Below, in pieces: positions 17,473 to 25,452 of a stretch of 64,000 nt of DNA. The notes under the pieces are model-generated. The model was not told the origin of the DNA and did not search any database. It worked only from the letters and a program-made list of their open reading frames with translations. The translations under genes and the position numbers were made by a program. The stretch lies in NCBI GenBank assembly GCA_965220385.1, contig OZ244825.1, positions 2,914,001 through 2,978,000 on the forward strand, in the 5' to 3' direction. The DNA comes from PCPOR2b sp965220385. Lineage in GTDB: Bacteria > Poribacteria > WGA-4E > PCPOR2b. Numbering within the stretch: position 1 is the stretch's first letter; every line of letters begins with the position of its first letter.

Positions 17473-18597
17473 TTATTCAGCGGATGTTTTTTTGACTTTA
17501 CCATCTTTAGAAAATTCGAGAACTGTTCCCGTTTTGATTAGCTCGCCTTTAGGAGATTCCCAATCTTTTGCTAAAGTTGCGTACTTGAGATGACCATCTT
17601 TAAAGTATTCCACCCAAGTACCTGCTTGTAACCAAAAACCAGCCGGTGCCTGCCAATCTCGATTGAGCATAAGACCGATAACTTGGCCATTTTCAGCGTA
17701 GTAAATCGGCGTATTCGCTCTCGCTTGGGGCCTATCAGCAAATTCTCGGTCTTCAGGAAACACCGCCAGCTGCGGATTGCCGTTTTCATAAGATCGCAGG
17801 ACGTAAGCTTTTCCATACTTCTTTAACAAGACCTTAAACATCTGGTCGGAGGGGAAAGCCTTTTCCTCGTCCCGATATTTTTTCAAGAGGGACATCCATG
17901 TTTCTGAAGTCGCATTTGCTAATGATGAACTAGTAAAAGGTGAATCGGTATTGGATTGTTCAATTAAAGGAATTAAATCAGGATTTTCTTCCAAAACCTT
18001 TTCCAACCAATCGAAACTTAATGGAGTTAAAACCAACGAGGTATCGTCGTTATCAATTTGGACTTTATACACAACGTGGACCGGTCTCCAATGAAACATT
18101 GACCAGAAGGTGAACGCAGTATTTGTGAGAAGATTCATATCGCTAGATATCATGTCATCATTGGAATCATCGAAAAGATCCAAATTAAAATTTGCCATAA
18201 CGATGTCAGTGAAGTATGAATCTTCTATCTGAAAAAACTTGATCCGAGCAACGGAGACTTTCCTATTTTCATCGAAGATTTTTACCGTGTTATCCTCAAA
18301 AACCCACGGCTTTATATTCATTGGTAAAACCTCCCCATCAAGAACTATAAAAGAGAGCCATTCTCCTTCGAGTTGGGGAAATTCAACAACGACTTCGTCT
18401 GTGTAGAAAGGGTTTAATGACTGCACAGTATTATCAATATCAATGCAGCCTGCAAATATGCTGGATAACAAAATGAGTAGGCAAAGATATAGCTTCGCAG
18501 TAGCGGTTGCCCAATTAACCGTAAAAACGAGGCGACTCGTCCATGCCGCCGACGTGACTCGAAATATACGCCAACTTATACGGTTTCCCCTGCTCAT
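17473..18597 (-). CDS. Probable lipoprotein with C-terminal MORN-like repeats
   Basis: A 374-residue protein with an unusually long N-terminal region before the hydrophobic stretch LYLCLLILLSSIFAGC, whose end looks like a lipobox (Cys near residue 49). The middle part is acidic and not recognised. The last 60 residues hold two copies of a repeat of about 31 residues: DW-x-x-P-x-G-x-x-L-x-x-GT-x-x-E-[YF]-x-KDG-x-[LV]-K, similar to MORN-type strands. The ATG at 18597 has GAGGAGG ten bases upstream; the ATG at 18606 is too close to that site. Probably anchored in a membrane and facing outward. Function unknown. Confidence 0.6.
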   Translation of the reverse strand: MSRGNRISWRIFRVTSAAWTSRLVFTVNWATATAKLYLCLLILLSSIFAGCIDIDNTVQSLNPFYTDEVVVEFPQLEGEWLSFIVLDGEVLPMNIKPWVFEDNTVKIFDENRKVSVARIKFFQIEDSYFTDIVMANFNLDLFDDSNDDMISSDMNLLTNTAFTFWSMFHWRPVHVVYKVQIDNDDTSLVLTPLSFDWLEKVLEENPDLIPLIEQSNTDSPFTSSSLANATSETWMSLLKKYRDEEKAFPSDQMFKVLLKKYGKAYVLRSYENGNPQLAVFPEDREFADRPQARANTPIYYAENGQVIGLMLNRDWQAPAGFWLQAGTWVEYFKDGHLKYATLAKDWESPKGELIKTGTVLEFSKDGKVKKTSAE

Positions 18598-18674
18598 AAG
18601 CGTCATTCCTCCTCATCGGCTCAAGGTTCGCATCTTTGACGCCATACCGATTCAAACGGTTGGAATCGGTGGCA

Positions 18675-19502
18675 TCAAGAGCATGTCAGAGTGACTGTTT
18701 CCTGCTTGACTATCTCTTTGACGTGCTTGTAGGGAGCGACCTCGGTTAATTCCAGTGTCTCCGGCGACAATTTTGCCCGAATCTCGTCTGGAAATGGGTC
18801 AAAAGTCCCGTAGGTAGTGTACTGTGGCATGTATCGCAGTATCAGGAAGCGGCGATCTCGATCTCTCGGTTTCCAGACGAGTACACCGTGGGTGAGCAGT
18901 TCGGAGATAATTACAACATCGCCAGCGCGTGGTGTGATATTGGCTACGGCTGGATGTGGTTCTGGGTCTATGATATCGGTATCTGGAACAAACAGATCTG
19001 GAGGGCGTAGAAATTCGCTTTTGTGAGACCCCGGAATCACAACGAGTCCTCCATCACTAGGCATCACATCGGTTAGGTAGAAGAAAACAACGAAAAAATC
19101 ACAGTAAATCTGTCCATCTTGGCAGAAATAACGGGGCATTTCGGGACCGCCCCCGCCTTCTCGCGCGCAGTGTAATGGGTGAAATCGTTGTCCATGAGTA
19201 TTTCGCCCCAACGTACCACTGGTAAACCGGGGTTTGTCGCCGGTCAATTCCTTGATGATGGGCCAAGTCACCGGATGGAAACAGAGAGCCTCGAGATCCT
19301 TATCGAACGCGAAACCGTGGGAATAGGGGGTAAAGTCCGGACGTTCTAAATCTGCACCGAATCCAGGCTCCCATTTTTCTGGTGGGGTGCGAATATAGCG
19401 ATCAGCTGCCTCCTGAGCCTCTTTTAGTTCGTGCGCGTTGAGTACGTTCTTCAAGTGAAGATAGCCGGTCACATCAAGCAGATAGCGTTGTTTGGGCGTC
19501 AT
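18675..19502 (-). CDS. Phytanoyl-CoA dioxygenase (PhyH) family protein, variant metal site
   Basis: A 275-residue PhyH-family protein: start MTPKQRYLLDVTGYLHLKNV, DGGLVVIPGSHKSEF in the core, and GDVVIISELLTHGVLVW with the distal histidine plus arginines for 2-oxoglutarate. The first iron pair, normally H-x-D, is not seen; the matching place reads HPLHCAREGG. It may use another residue or be altered in activity. The ATG at 19502 has GGAG nearby; the longer frame would start with ATT and is rejected. A second PhyH gene follows upstream on the same strand. PhyH members hydroxylate lipids and many small molecules using Fe(II), O2 and 2-oxoglutarate. Confidence 0.82.
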   Translation of the reverse strand: MTPKQRYLLDVTGYLHLKNVLNAHELKEAQEAADRYIRTPPEKWEPGFGADLERPDFTPYSHGFAFDKDLEALCFHPVTWPIIKELTGDKPRFTSGTLGRNTHGQRFHPLHCAREGGGGPEMPRYFCQDGQIYCDFFVVFFYLTDVMPSDGGLVVIPGSHKSEFLRPPDLFVPDTDIIDPEPHPAVANITPRAGDVVIISELLTHGVLVWKPRDRDRRFLILRYMPQYTTYGTFDPFPDEIRAKLSPETLELTEVAPYKHVKEIVKQETVTLTCS

Positions 19503-19558
19503 TGAAGTCTCCAATAGTGGTTTAGTACATCAACCTACAGTACGGGATTTAGCAGTTC

Positions 19559-20413
19559 TCATCCGCAGTTCTGTGCGATCCCCGCCATCACTTCCTCCTG
19601 ATCTGCCGGGGAATAAAAATAAGATCCAGGCTGCCATTCCCCAACGTCTCCGAGTAACCTTCGCTGTCGAGGTGTACACCGTTCGAGAACCTCCGGCGAT
19701 GGCTGTTTGTAATCGTACGCACGGAAACAGTGATGGCTATAGCAATAAATGAGCGTTTTACGTGGATAATTTGATCTGTTGCTCGCTGCGCCGTGCCATA
19801 ACGCGTGTGGAAAAACCGCCGCGTCTCCGGCTTCCACACAGAGTTGCAGTGCTTCTGTGTTATGCGGACTCTCTGCGTTTCCAAGCTGAGTTGTTGGGAA
19901 GGGACGGTGATGGCTGCCGGGAACAATGGTAAAGTTCCCATGGTCAGGGGCAGTAAGCGGCGTAAGAAAATATTGGATTTTAATCTGTAGCGGGAGGCTG
20001 CTTTCCTCAACTCGTATGCGCTGCATCGCTTGACCTCCATCTGGATGTAGCGCATGCGAAAAACCTTTAGCGCCCGGATTTGGCGACCGAACCATGGCTT
20101 GAGACATACTCAATTGAATGAAGGGACCGAGCAGTTCAAGCACAACCGGGAATGTTACAGGATGATCCATCAGTCCGACGAAAAGATCATTCTCCTCAAT
20201 GATGTTTAGTTTATTGAGTCCGGTATATGGCTCCGCCCCAACCCCGCTTCGTGCGCCTTCGGACGACAGCTGTCTTCGATGTTCTTCATCGATCTGATCT
20301 ACCACGGTTGTCAACTGCTTAATATCTTCCGCAGAAAGCACACCCCTTAGGATCAGATAGCCGTCTTTCTTCCATTGGTATTTTTGTTCTTCGGTTAGAA
20401 CCCTTACATCCAA
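19559..20413 (-). CDS. Phytanoyl-CoA dioxygenase (PhyH) family oxygenase
   Basis: A 284-residue Fe(II)/2-oxoglutarate oxygenase. The iron triad looks complete: H-x-D in HALHPDGGQA and the distal histidine in FPHALWHGAASN, with a 2-oxoglutarate-binding arginine in NYPRKTLIYCYSHH. GNFTIVPGSHHRPFP is the family core segment. The start is TTG at 20413 with GGGAG six bases before it; a nearby ATG at 20409 is out of frame. It is about 56 bases upstream of the other PhyH gene and probably shares its transcript. The substrate cannot be inferred. Confidence 0.88.
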   Translation of the reverse strand: MDVRVLTEEQKYQWKKDGYLILRGVLSAEDIKQLTTVVDQIDEEHRRQLSSEGARSGVGAEPYTGLNKLNIIEENDLFVGLMDHPVTFPVVLELLGPFIQLSMSQAMVRSPNPGAKGFSHALHPDGGQAMQRIRVEESSLPLQIKIQYFLTPLTAPDHGNFTIVPGSHHRPFPTTQLGNAESPHNTEALQLCVEAGDAAVFPHALWHGAASNRSNYPRKTLIYCYSHHCFRAYDYKQPSPEVLERCTPRQRRLLGDVGEWQPGSYFYSPADQEEVMAGIAQNCG

Positions 20414-20564
20414 AACGGTCTCCCAAGGTATTTCAAGCTTCCTGCGTCGCTGCAGGTAAATTTCAGTATTTACTCAGTTAAGCAAGTTGTTGCGTAGCCA
20501 GCGGTTGCGGATCCGTATTTCAACGTAGGGCTGTTGATTCTGGATTATCGAGATACTACAGATA

Positions 20565-20601
20565 TTGATTCGATCTGTCCAGTACCACCAGATCGAATCA
20601 A
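20565..20601. repeat. 13-bp perfect inverted repeat
   Basis: TTGATTCGATCTG and CAGATCGAATCAA are exact inverted copies separated by 11 bases. No T-run follows on either strand, so a terminator is unlikely. Its position between divergent genes fits a regulator-binding site or the remnant of a mobile element end. Confidence 0.5.
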
Positions 20602-20605
20602 CTTA

Positions 20606-20617
20606 GGTTAATTAACC
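20606..20617. promoter_or_regulatory. 12-bp palindrome GGTTAATTAACC
   Basis: An exact palindrome four bases after the larger inverted repeat and about 45 bases before the -35 box of the STAS promoter. It may be an operator or belong to the same element as the larger repeat. Confidence 0.35.
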
Positions 20618-20659
20618 AAAACGCTGTACATCCTCTCACAACAATTGCTCTAATTCTTC

Positions 20660-20688
20660 TTGTGTTTTATCTACGTTTTCGATATAAT
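20660..20688 (+). promoter_or_regulatory. Predicted sigma-70 promoter for the signalling island
   Basis: TTGTGT at 20660-20665 and a consensus TATAAT at 20683-20688 with a 17-base spacer. The expected transcript would have a leader of about 140 bases before the STAS gene at 20833. Confidence 0.5.
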
Positions 20689-20832
20689 AGAAGAATGAAA
20701 CCTTGGTATACTACTCTATCATTACCATGGATTCCAGATGAAACTCAGGTTTCGCAACTTGGAAGTGTAATAAGCAAAAATCTGGGTTAAAGTCAATACC
20801 ATATTCTAACGACCATTGGGAGCAAAATTTCT

Positions 20833-21174
20833 ATGGCAAACGGATCAATGACTACCCGCGAAAGCGCGGATGCAACAATTATTGACGTTAATGAAGATCT
20901 CGGAAGCTATGCAGCTGCTGATTTGCGAAAGACAATTGACACACTTATCGACAGCGCATCGCAGAAAATCATCGTGAATTTGAGTGAAGTTCAACATATC
21001 AATAGTACAGCTATCGGCGCGATGGTTGGCTCTGCAAAGCGACTACGCACGAATGGCGGAGACCTCAAGGTTTACGGTCTAGCAGCGAATCTCAAACGAA
21101 CATTTGATTTAGTGGGAGCCTCTAGCGTTCTCGAAATCTATGATTCAGAGAGCAGCGCTCTCGCTGCGTTTTAG
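20833..21174 (+). CDS. STAS-domain anti-sigma factor antagonist (type 1)
   Basis: A 113-residue single STAS domain of the SpoIIAA/RsbV kind. The phosphorylation loop reads HINSTAIGAMVG, with the serine in the position phosphorylated by the RsbW/SpoIIAB kinase; the usual Asp before it is Asn. It shares most positions with the STAS protein at 22751 (for example IIDVN, LGSYAAADLR, QKIIVNLS, RRTFDL/KRTFDL), so the two form a subgroup. GGGAG lies ten bases before the ATG. It is the first gene of the plus-strand signalling genes and probably switches partners with one of the two ATPases nearby. Confidence 0.88.
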   Translation: MANGSMTTRESADATIIDVNEDLGSYAAADLRKTIDTLIDSASQKIIVNLSEVQHINSTAIGAMVGSAKRLRTNGGDLKVYGLAANLKRTFDLVGASSVLEIYDSESSALAAF

Positions 21175-21217
21175 GTTACCATTTAGGTGTTAGTAAAAAG
21201 TAAAGATTCGAACACAC

Positions 21218-21254
21218 GGGCTTGGCCGGGGGGTATGATTTTCGCGCCAAGCCC
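21218..21254 (+). terminator. Stem-loop between STAS and ATPase genes
   Basis: GGGCTTGGC at 21218-21226 pairs exactly with GCCAAGCCC at 21246-21254. A short CTGACTTTTC follows, which is a weak T-run. It may attenuate transcription, or protect the STAS transcript, so that the two proteins are made in unequal amounts. The next ATG has no clear ribosome-binding site. Confidence 0.4.
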
Positions 21255-21280
21255 CTGACTTTTCGACTTGGTGTTCTGGC

Positions 21281-21742
21281 ATGACTCAAAGAGAAAAAAC
21301 AAAACAGGAGATTCTTAAACTGTCAGTACCTAGCTGCCTGAAGTATATCCGTCCAATCCAGATGTTTATTGGACAATTGGCACAACAGCTTGGGTTTTGC
21401 CGGACCCGTATCTACGATATTGAACTTATTATTGATGAGGTTTGTAGCAATGCCATCGAACATGGCTCAGAGACCCCTGATTCAGGCATTGACCTGACCC
21501 TCACCTTCGATTCAAGCAAGTTAGAAATTCATGTTCGAGATAAAGGTAAATCTGTACGGAAGAATTGGCTAGCAACAGGAAGATTAGACGAAGTATCTCA
21601 AAAGATGACTCCTGACAGTGAACGTGGACACGGTATTTTTCTCGCGGAAAGACTATCAGATTCCCTCGAAATACTGACCAATCCCCTTGGCGGAACTGAT
21701 GTTCAAGTTATTTTCTACTTTTCCACAAGCAGCAGTTCCTAA
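21281..21742 (+). CDS. RsbW/SpoIIAB-like ATP-binding protein, G1 box altered
   Basis: A 153-residue GHKL-fold serine kinase relative. The N box is good (IIDEVCSNAIEHG). The G1 box, normally D-x-G-x-G, reads RDKGKSVRKNW, so the second glycine is lost and an insertion of about ten residues follows. The later glycine loop ERGHGIFLAERLSD looks normal. It should bind a STAS partner and possibly phosphorylate it, but kinase activity is uncertain. It starts 20 bases upstream of the next STAS gene stop-to-start region and lies between two STAS genes, an expected pairing. Confidence 0.8.
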   Translation: MTQREKTKQEILKLSVPSCLKYIRPIQMFIGQLAQQLGFCRTRIYDIELIIDEVCSNAIEHGSETPDSGIDLTLTFDSSKLEIHVRDKGKSVRKNWLATGRLDEVSQKMTPDSERGHGIFLAERLSDSLEILTNPLGGTDVQVIFYFSTSSSS

Positions 21743-21761
21743 CATTTGAAGGGATAGACTA

Positions 21762-22109
21762 ATGGAATTTAACATTCGTCACAGGGCTGGGGTTACCATT
21801 TTCAGTCCAAGCGGTGAAATCATTGGAGATGCAAGCCGTGAGTTTCGCGAAGCAGTTGCCGAGCAACTTGCTTCAACTTCTGATGCACCCAAATTTCTGT
21901 TTGACTTCACCACCGTTCCAATGATGGATAGCACTGGACTTGGAGTGTTAGTGGGAACACGTTTAACCATTATGCCTAAAGGTGGGCAGGTTGCCCTCAT
22001 CAATCCTAGCTCGAAAATTAAAACGCTTATCACTGCATCGAAATTAACCACGGTGTTTGAGCAATACTCAGACGAAGATGAAGCGATAGCAGCACTGACA
22101 ACCAGTTGA
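21762..22109 (+). CDS. STAS-domain anti-sigma factor antagonist (type 2)
   Basis: A 115-residue STAS domain. The loop MMDSTGLGVLVG keeps the phosphorylatable serine after Asp, as in SpoIIAA and RsbV. It groups with the STAS protein at 30552 (shared FLFDF and KSLI/KTLI segments, the same EDEAI end), not with its immediate STAS neighbour. It follows the ATPase gene after 19 bases with GAAGGG before the ATG, so the two are likely cotranscribed partners. Confidence 0.88.
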   Translation: MEFNIRHRAGVTIFSPSGEIIGDASREFREAVAEQLASTSDAPKFLFDFTTVPMMDSTGLGVLVGTRLTIMPKGGQVALINPSSKIKTLITASKLTTVFEQYSDEDEAIAALTTS

Positions 22110-22162
22110 AACGGCATAGAGTGGTTAGATGGAGGTGTCTATGTATTTATGCCTTGATACTT

Positions 22163-22579
22163 CTATACAAGCCTTTTAACCATCTTGATGAGTGTGCCAG
22201 ACTTTTCGTAAGTGACATCATCCATGCATGATTCAATCAGAAAAAGCCCCCTACCACTGCTTTTAAAGAGGTTTTCGGGCTGCATCGGATCTGGAACTTG
22301 CTCGCGGTTGAAACCTTGTCCCTCATCTTGGATCACAACTGTGAACTGATCTGGCTGAATAATGAATTCAAAATGTGCACGTTTCTCCGGATCTTCCTGA
22401 TTGCCATGTTTTATCGCATTGGTGCCCGCTTCAACCACTGCTAGATTGATTAGGTCGCTTGACTCTTCATCCAGTGGCATCTGGCTAAGAATTTCCGTAA
22501 TAACAGCATGCAAGGTATGAACCCATCGTAGTGAGCTTGGGACATTTAGGCGAATCACTTGTGTTACTGCTTGTTCCAC
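22163..22579 (-). CDS. RsbW/SpoIIAB-like serine kinase (ATP-binding)
   Basis: A 138-residue GHKL ATPase with intact N box (VVEAGTNAIKHGN), G1 box (VVIQDEGQGF) and G2 loop (SSGRGLFLIES), so it should be able to phosphorylate a STAS partner. The start is GTG at 22579 with GGGAG upstream. It is transcribed away from the STAS gene at 22751 and towards the STAS gene at 21762. As no sigma factor lies in the island, what it sequesters is unknown. Confidence 0.87.
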   Translation of the reverse strand: MEQAVTQVIRLNVPSSLRWVHTLHAVITEILSQMPLDEESSDLINLAVVEAGTNAIKHGNQEDPEKRAHFEFIIQPDQFTVVIQDEGQGFNREQVPDPMQPENLFKSSGRGLFLIESCMDDVTYEKSGTLIKMVKRLV

Positions 22580-22750
22580 TTGGTCTCTTCTCCCATATCA
22601 TTTGGTTAGCCATTGCCGGTTCACAAAGTGGAAAGGTATGACACCGAAGGCGAATATAGATAGACCCATCGTCATTGTTATTTGACTGACCGATGCTGAA
22701 ACGTTTCCGCATGATCACGGAAAGATCATCCTGAAGAAGGAAACAATCCT

Positions 22751-23092
22751 ATGTCAGAAGAATCATCGCGCATCCGCCAGAACGCAGATGTCAAAATTAT
22801 CGATGTCAACAACTATTTGGGAAGCTACGCAGCTGCTGACCTACGCGAAACGCTTGCAGACCTTGTTAACCAAGATGTCCAGAAGATCATTGTGAATTTG
22901 AGCCAGGTCGAACACATCAACAGTGCGGCTATTGGAGCCCTTGTTGGTACCGCAAAGCAGCTTCGCCTTAAAGATGGGGATCTCAAGCTTTACGGCTTGA
23001 CAGACAATATTAGGCGGACTTTTGACTTAATCGGTGCTTCTGATATTGTCGAGATCCATGAATCAGAAGATAGCGCACTTTCCACTTTCTAG
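22751..23092 (+). CDS. STAS-domain anti-sigma factor antagonist (type 1)
   Basis: A 113-residue paralogue of the STAS protein at 20833, with the loop HINSAAIGALVG. The serine is kept and Asn again replaces the usual Asp. GAAGGA lies upstream of the ATG. Its stop is 14 bases from the convergent stop of the response-regulator phosphatase gene. It is divergent from the intact ATPase gene at 22163, a likely partner. Confidence 0.88.
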   Translation: MSEESSRIRQNADVKIIDVNNYLGSYAAADLRETLADLVNQDVQKIIVNLSQVEHINSAAIGALVGTAKQLRLKDGDLKLYGLTDNIRRTFDLIGASDIVEIHESEDSALSTF

Positions 23093-23106
23093 GCGACATT
23101 GACGAA

Positions 23107-24345
23107 CTATTGATCAATTGATTGAGAATCGAATATCCTAGATCCATTCTCGGCGTTCGACCGCGCCAGTTCACACCCATCAATAGCAACAATAGTAATA
23201 TCATCATCTTTCGGTCGACCATCACTAAATTGATCCGTTTTGTTGAGAACCGTTTCAACAAGAATGGATGCTGGATCCGCTATTTGTTGGGTGATGACCT
23301 CTTGAATCCCTTGAGGGGTAAATTCCTCTCCACGTGAATTTTGGAGTTCATAAGCGCCGTCAGTATAAAGAAACAGTCCATCCGCAGGGGTGAAAGGGTA
23401 ATGGTATGTTTGATATGTTGAGTCTGGGAGTAATCCCAACCCTTTTCCCGTTGACTGATCTCCGATCGGTCTACAGACATTGCGTTGGCGCTGGACTAGG
23501 AATGGAAAGGGGTGTCCTGCATTGGCGTAGTGTAGTGTCTCTTTGTCGAGGTCTATAACGGCACAGAACGCGGTTGCAAACATATACTGTTGCGAACTAA
23601 TCATCTTATTGAAACGCGCGTTTAATTCTTTGAGCAGGTATCCGGGGTCATCTGTCTGGGCGCTCATCTCCTCGACAATGGTCTTAATGAACACAGTGAT
23701 AAAGGCTGCTGAAACGCCATGCCCCATTACATCGGATATGAAGACGCCTAGTCGCCCCTGTTCAACCTCCCACAAATCAAAAAAATCTCCGCCCACAACA
23801 ACCGCAGGTGTATAGTGCGAAACAATGCGGAATCCCAAGAAATCGGTGACTCCTTGAGGCATCAGACTATCCTGAATCTCGCTTGCCATCTGTAGCTCTT
23901 TATCCAAACGTTCATTATGCAGCTTGAGTTCACGATTCGCTTGTTCAAGTGCATCATGATATCGTTTTATGCGCACCAGTGAACGCACACGAGCCAGGAC
24001 CTCATGGCTATCAAATGGTTTACATATAAAATCGTCCGCGCCTGCCTCGATCGCTTCGATTCGGTCTTCCTGCTCCGAAAGAGCCGTTACCATCACCACC
24101 GGAATAAATTGCGTGGCCTCCTCCGCTCGAATCCGTTGACATACCTCGAATCCATTCATCCCCGGCATCATAATATCAAGCAGAATCAGATCGGGGGCAT
24201 TCTTCTGGATTAGCTCTAAGGCTTCCTGACCGCTGTTTGCTGCGAGAACTGTGTATCCCTCAGCTTGGAGCCGAATTTGAAGCAATCGGATGTTTTGCGG
24301 TTCGTCATCAACAACAAGGATTCTAGCGTTAGGTGGTTTACTCAT
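23107..24345 (-). CDS. Response regulator with PP2C-type (RsbU/SpoIIE) phosphatase output
   Basis: A 412-residue protein. Residues 8-125 form a receiver domain (VVDDEPQN acidic pocket, phospho-acceptor Asp in LLDIMMPGMNG, VTA and CKPF). A short coiled linker follows (EQANRELKLHNERLDKELQ), then the phosphatase domain with VVGGDFFDLW, SDVMGHGVSAAF, LYTDGAYEL and DDITIVAI for metal binding. It should dephosphorylate a phospho-STAS protein when its receiver is phosphorylated. The ATG at 24345 begins MSKPPNARILVV; a longer TTG frame is less likely. It is last of the minus-strand genes that also encode the hybrid kinase. Confidence 0.9.
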   Translation of the reverse strand: MSKPPNARILVVDDEPQNIRLLQIRLQAEGYTVLAANSGQEALELIQKNAPDLILLDIMMPGMNGFEVCQRIRAEEATQFIPVVMVTALSEQEDRIEAIEAGADDFICKPFDSHEVLARVRSLVRIKRYHDALEQANRELKLHNERLDKELQMASEIQDSLMPQGVTDFLGFRIVSHYTPAVVVGGDFFDLWEVEQGRLGVFISDVMGHGVSAAFITVFIKTIVEEMSAQTDDPGYLLKELNARFNKMISSQQYMFATAFCAVIDLDKETLHYANAGHPFPFLVQRQRNVCRPIGDQSTGKGLGLLPDSTYQTYHYPFTPADGLFLYTDGAYELQNSRGEEFTPQGIQEVITQQIADPASILVETVLNKTDQFSDGRPKDDDITIVAIDGCELARSNAENGSRIFDSQSIDQ

Positions 24346-24414
24346 TATTCTCGCGTCCTTCAAGAGGAGACATGAACCAACTACAACTTACAGATTCCAA
24401 GGATATTTAGCAGA

Positions 24415-24777
24415 TTATACCATAAACCTATCCTTATCCTCATCCTCCAGATCCGCTAGTGCCTCATCTTCAGTATCGTACAGATCAAAGACATTCGTGA
24501 GCTTAGTGATAGCCAGCAGCGATTTGACAGATCTGTCAACATTTGACAGTAACAGCCTCACCTCGCTTCGCATCAATGAGCCACGCAGGGCAACCAACAT
24601 GCCCAATCCAACACTATCCATTAAGTCGACATTCTTGAGATTCAGGACGACATTCTTTCCACCCCCATCAACCAATTCCTGAATTTTGTCACTCAATTGG
24701 ATCCGATCTTCGCCAAGGATACTGCCCGAAATCTGGACTACAACATTCTCATTTTGGTGTTTAACTGAAATATCCAT
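24415..24777 (-). CDS. STAS-domain protein (type 3)
   Basis: A 120-residue STAS domain with VDLMDSVGLGMLVALRG, keeping the Asp-Ser pair. It differs from both other STAS groups in the window and has a charged C terminus (EDEALADLEDEDKDR). It lies 69 bases upstream of the response-regulator phosphatase gene on the same strand, so it is the natural substrate candidate for that phosphatase. Confidence 0.87.
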   Translation of the reverse strand: MDISVKHQNENVVVQISGSILGEDRIQLSDKIQELVDGGGKNVVLNLKNVDLMDSVGLGMLVALRGSLMRSEVRLLLSNVDRSVKSLLAITKLTNVFDLYDTEDEALADLEDEDKDRFMV

Positions 24778-24970
24778 GATGTAATTTGCTCCTATTAGAA
24801 ATACGCAGCCGAGCGGTGCGGATAGAGTTTATCGAGAGACGTGCATTACTGGGGAGAAAGTGACACGTGGTGCCGATGTCCCAATCGGTGAAGATTAGAG
24901 TTCCAAGCTAGGAACCCTCCGCCACAATTCCTTTATTCCCTAATTAAGCACACATTTCAGTTTATCATAA

Positions 24971-24982
24971 CCCCGCGCGGGG
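24971..24982. repeat. GC-rich palindrome CCCCGCGCGGGG
   Basis: An exact 12-base palindrome in the 286-base gap between the single-domain regulator and STAS genes. A run of six T follows about ten bases later on the plus strand; on the minus strand, where the neighbouring genes are read, no T-run follows. Confidence 0.3.
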
Positions 24983-25063
24983 CGTCAATCGTTTTTTCTA
25001 CAGCGCGTCTTGCTACCTACTCCACCTAAGCCAACGCAAAAGTACAACCTACTTGTTGTATTC

Positions 25064-25435
25064 TCACTCACTTAAATGACGCTCTATTAAATCAACCAGT
25101 GCGTGCGTATCAACCGGCTTGCTGATATAGTCGTCACAACCTGCATCACGAAACTGTTCCCGCTCTCCTTTCATCGCTGCTGCAGTGAACGCAATAATTG
25201 GCACATGACACCATTCGGAATTGGCTTTAATCTGCCGAGTCAAGTCTTCTCCACTGATACCGGGAAGTGCGATGTCCATCAGAATCAGATCTGGGAGCCC
25301 AGCTTGTAATAGTGCAAGCGCCTCCTCCGCATCAACAGCCTCAAGTACCTCATAGCCCTTCGCTTTTAACACTATCCGCACAACCTTCCGGTTAAGTTCC
25401 ATGTCTTCAACCACTAGAATCCGTCTGGTGCTCAT
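25064..25435 (-). CDS. Single-domain response regulator (CheY-like)
   Basis: A 123-residue lone receiver domain: acidic pair in VVEDMELN, acceptor Asp in LILMDIALPGISG, Thr in IAFTAAAMKG and Lys in YISKPVDT. It has no output domain. It follows the hybrid kinase gene after 17 bases with CGGAGA before its ATG, so it is almost surely a phosphorelay partner of that kinase and may pass phosphate on or act by binding. Confidence 0.9.
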   Translation of the reverse strand: MSTRRILVVEDMELNRKVVRIVLKAKGYEVLEAVDAEEALALLQAGLPDLILMDIALPGISGEDLTRQIKANSEWCHVPIIAFTAAAMKGEREQFRDAGCDDYISKPVDTHALVDLIERHLSE

Positions 25436-25452
25436 GAGCGTGTCTCCGCTTT

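Larger units (their letters stand above)
20414..20832. other. Divergent intergenic region with inverted repeats and a promoter
   Basis: This 419-base stretch separates the PhyH genes from the signalling island. It holds two palindromes at 20565-20617 and a good sigma-70 promoter at 20660-20688 pointing at the first STAS gene. No convincing open frame was seen. Confidence 0.6.
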
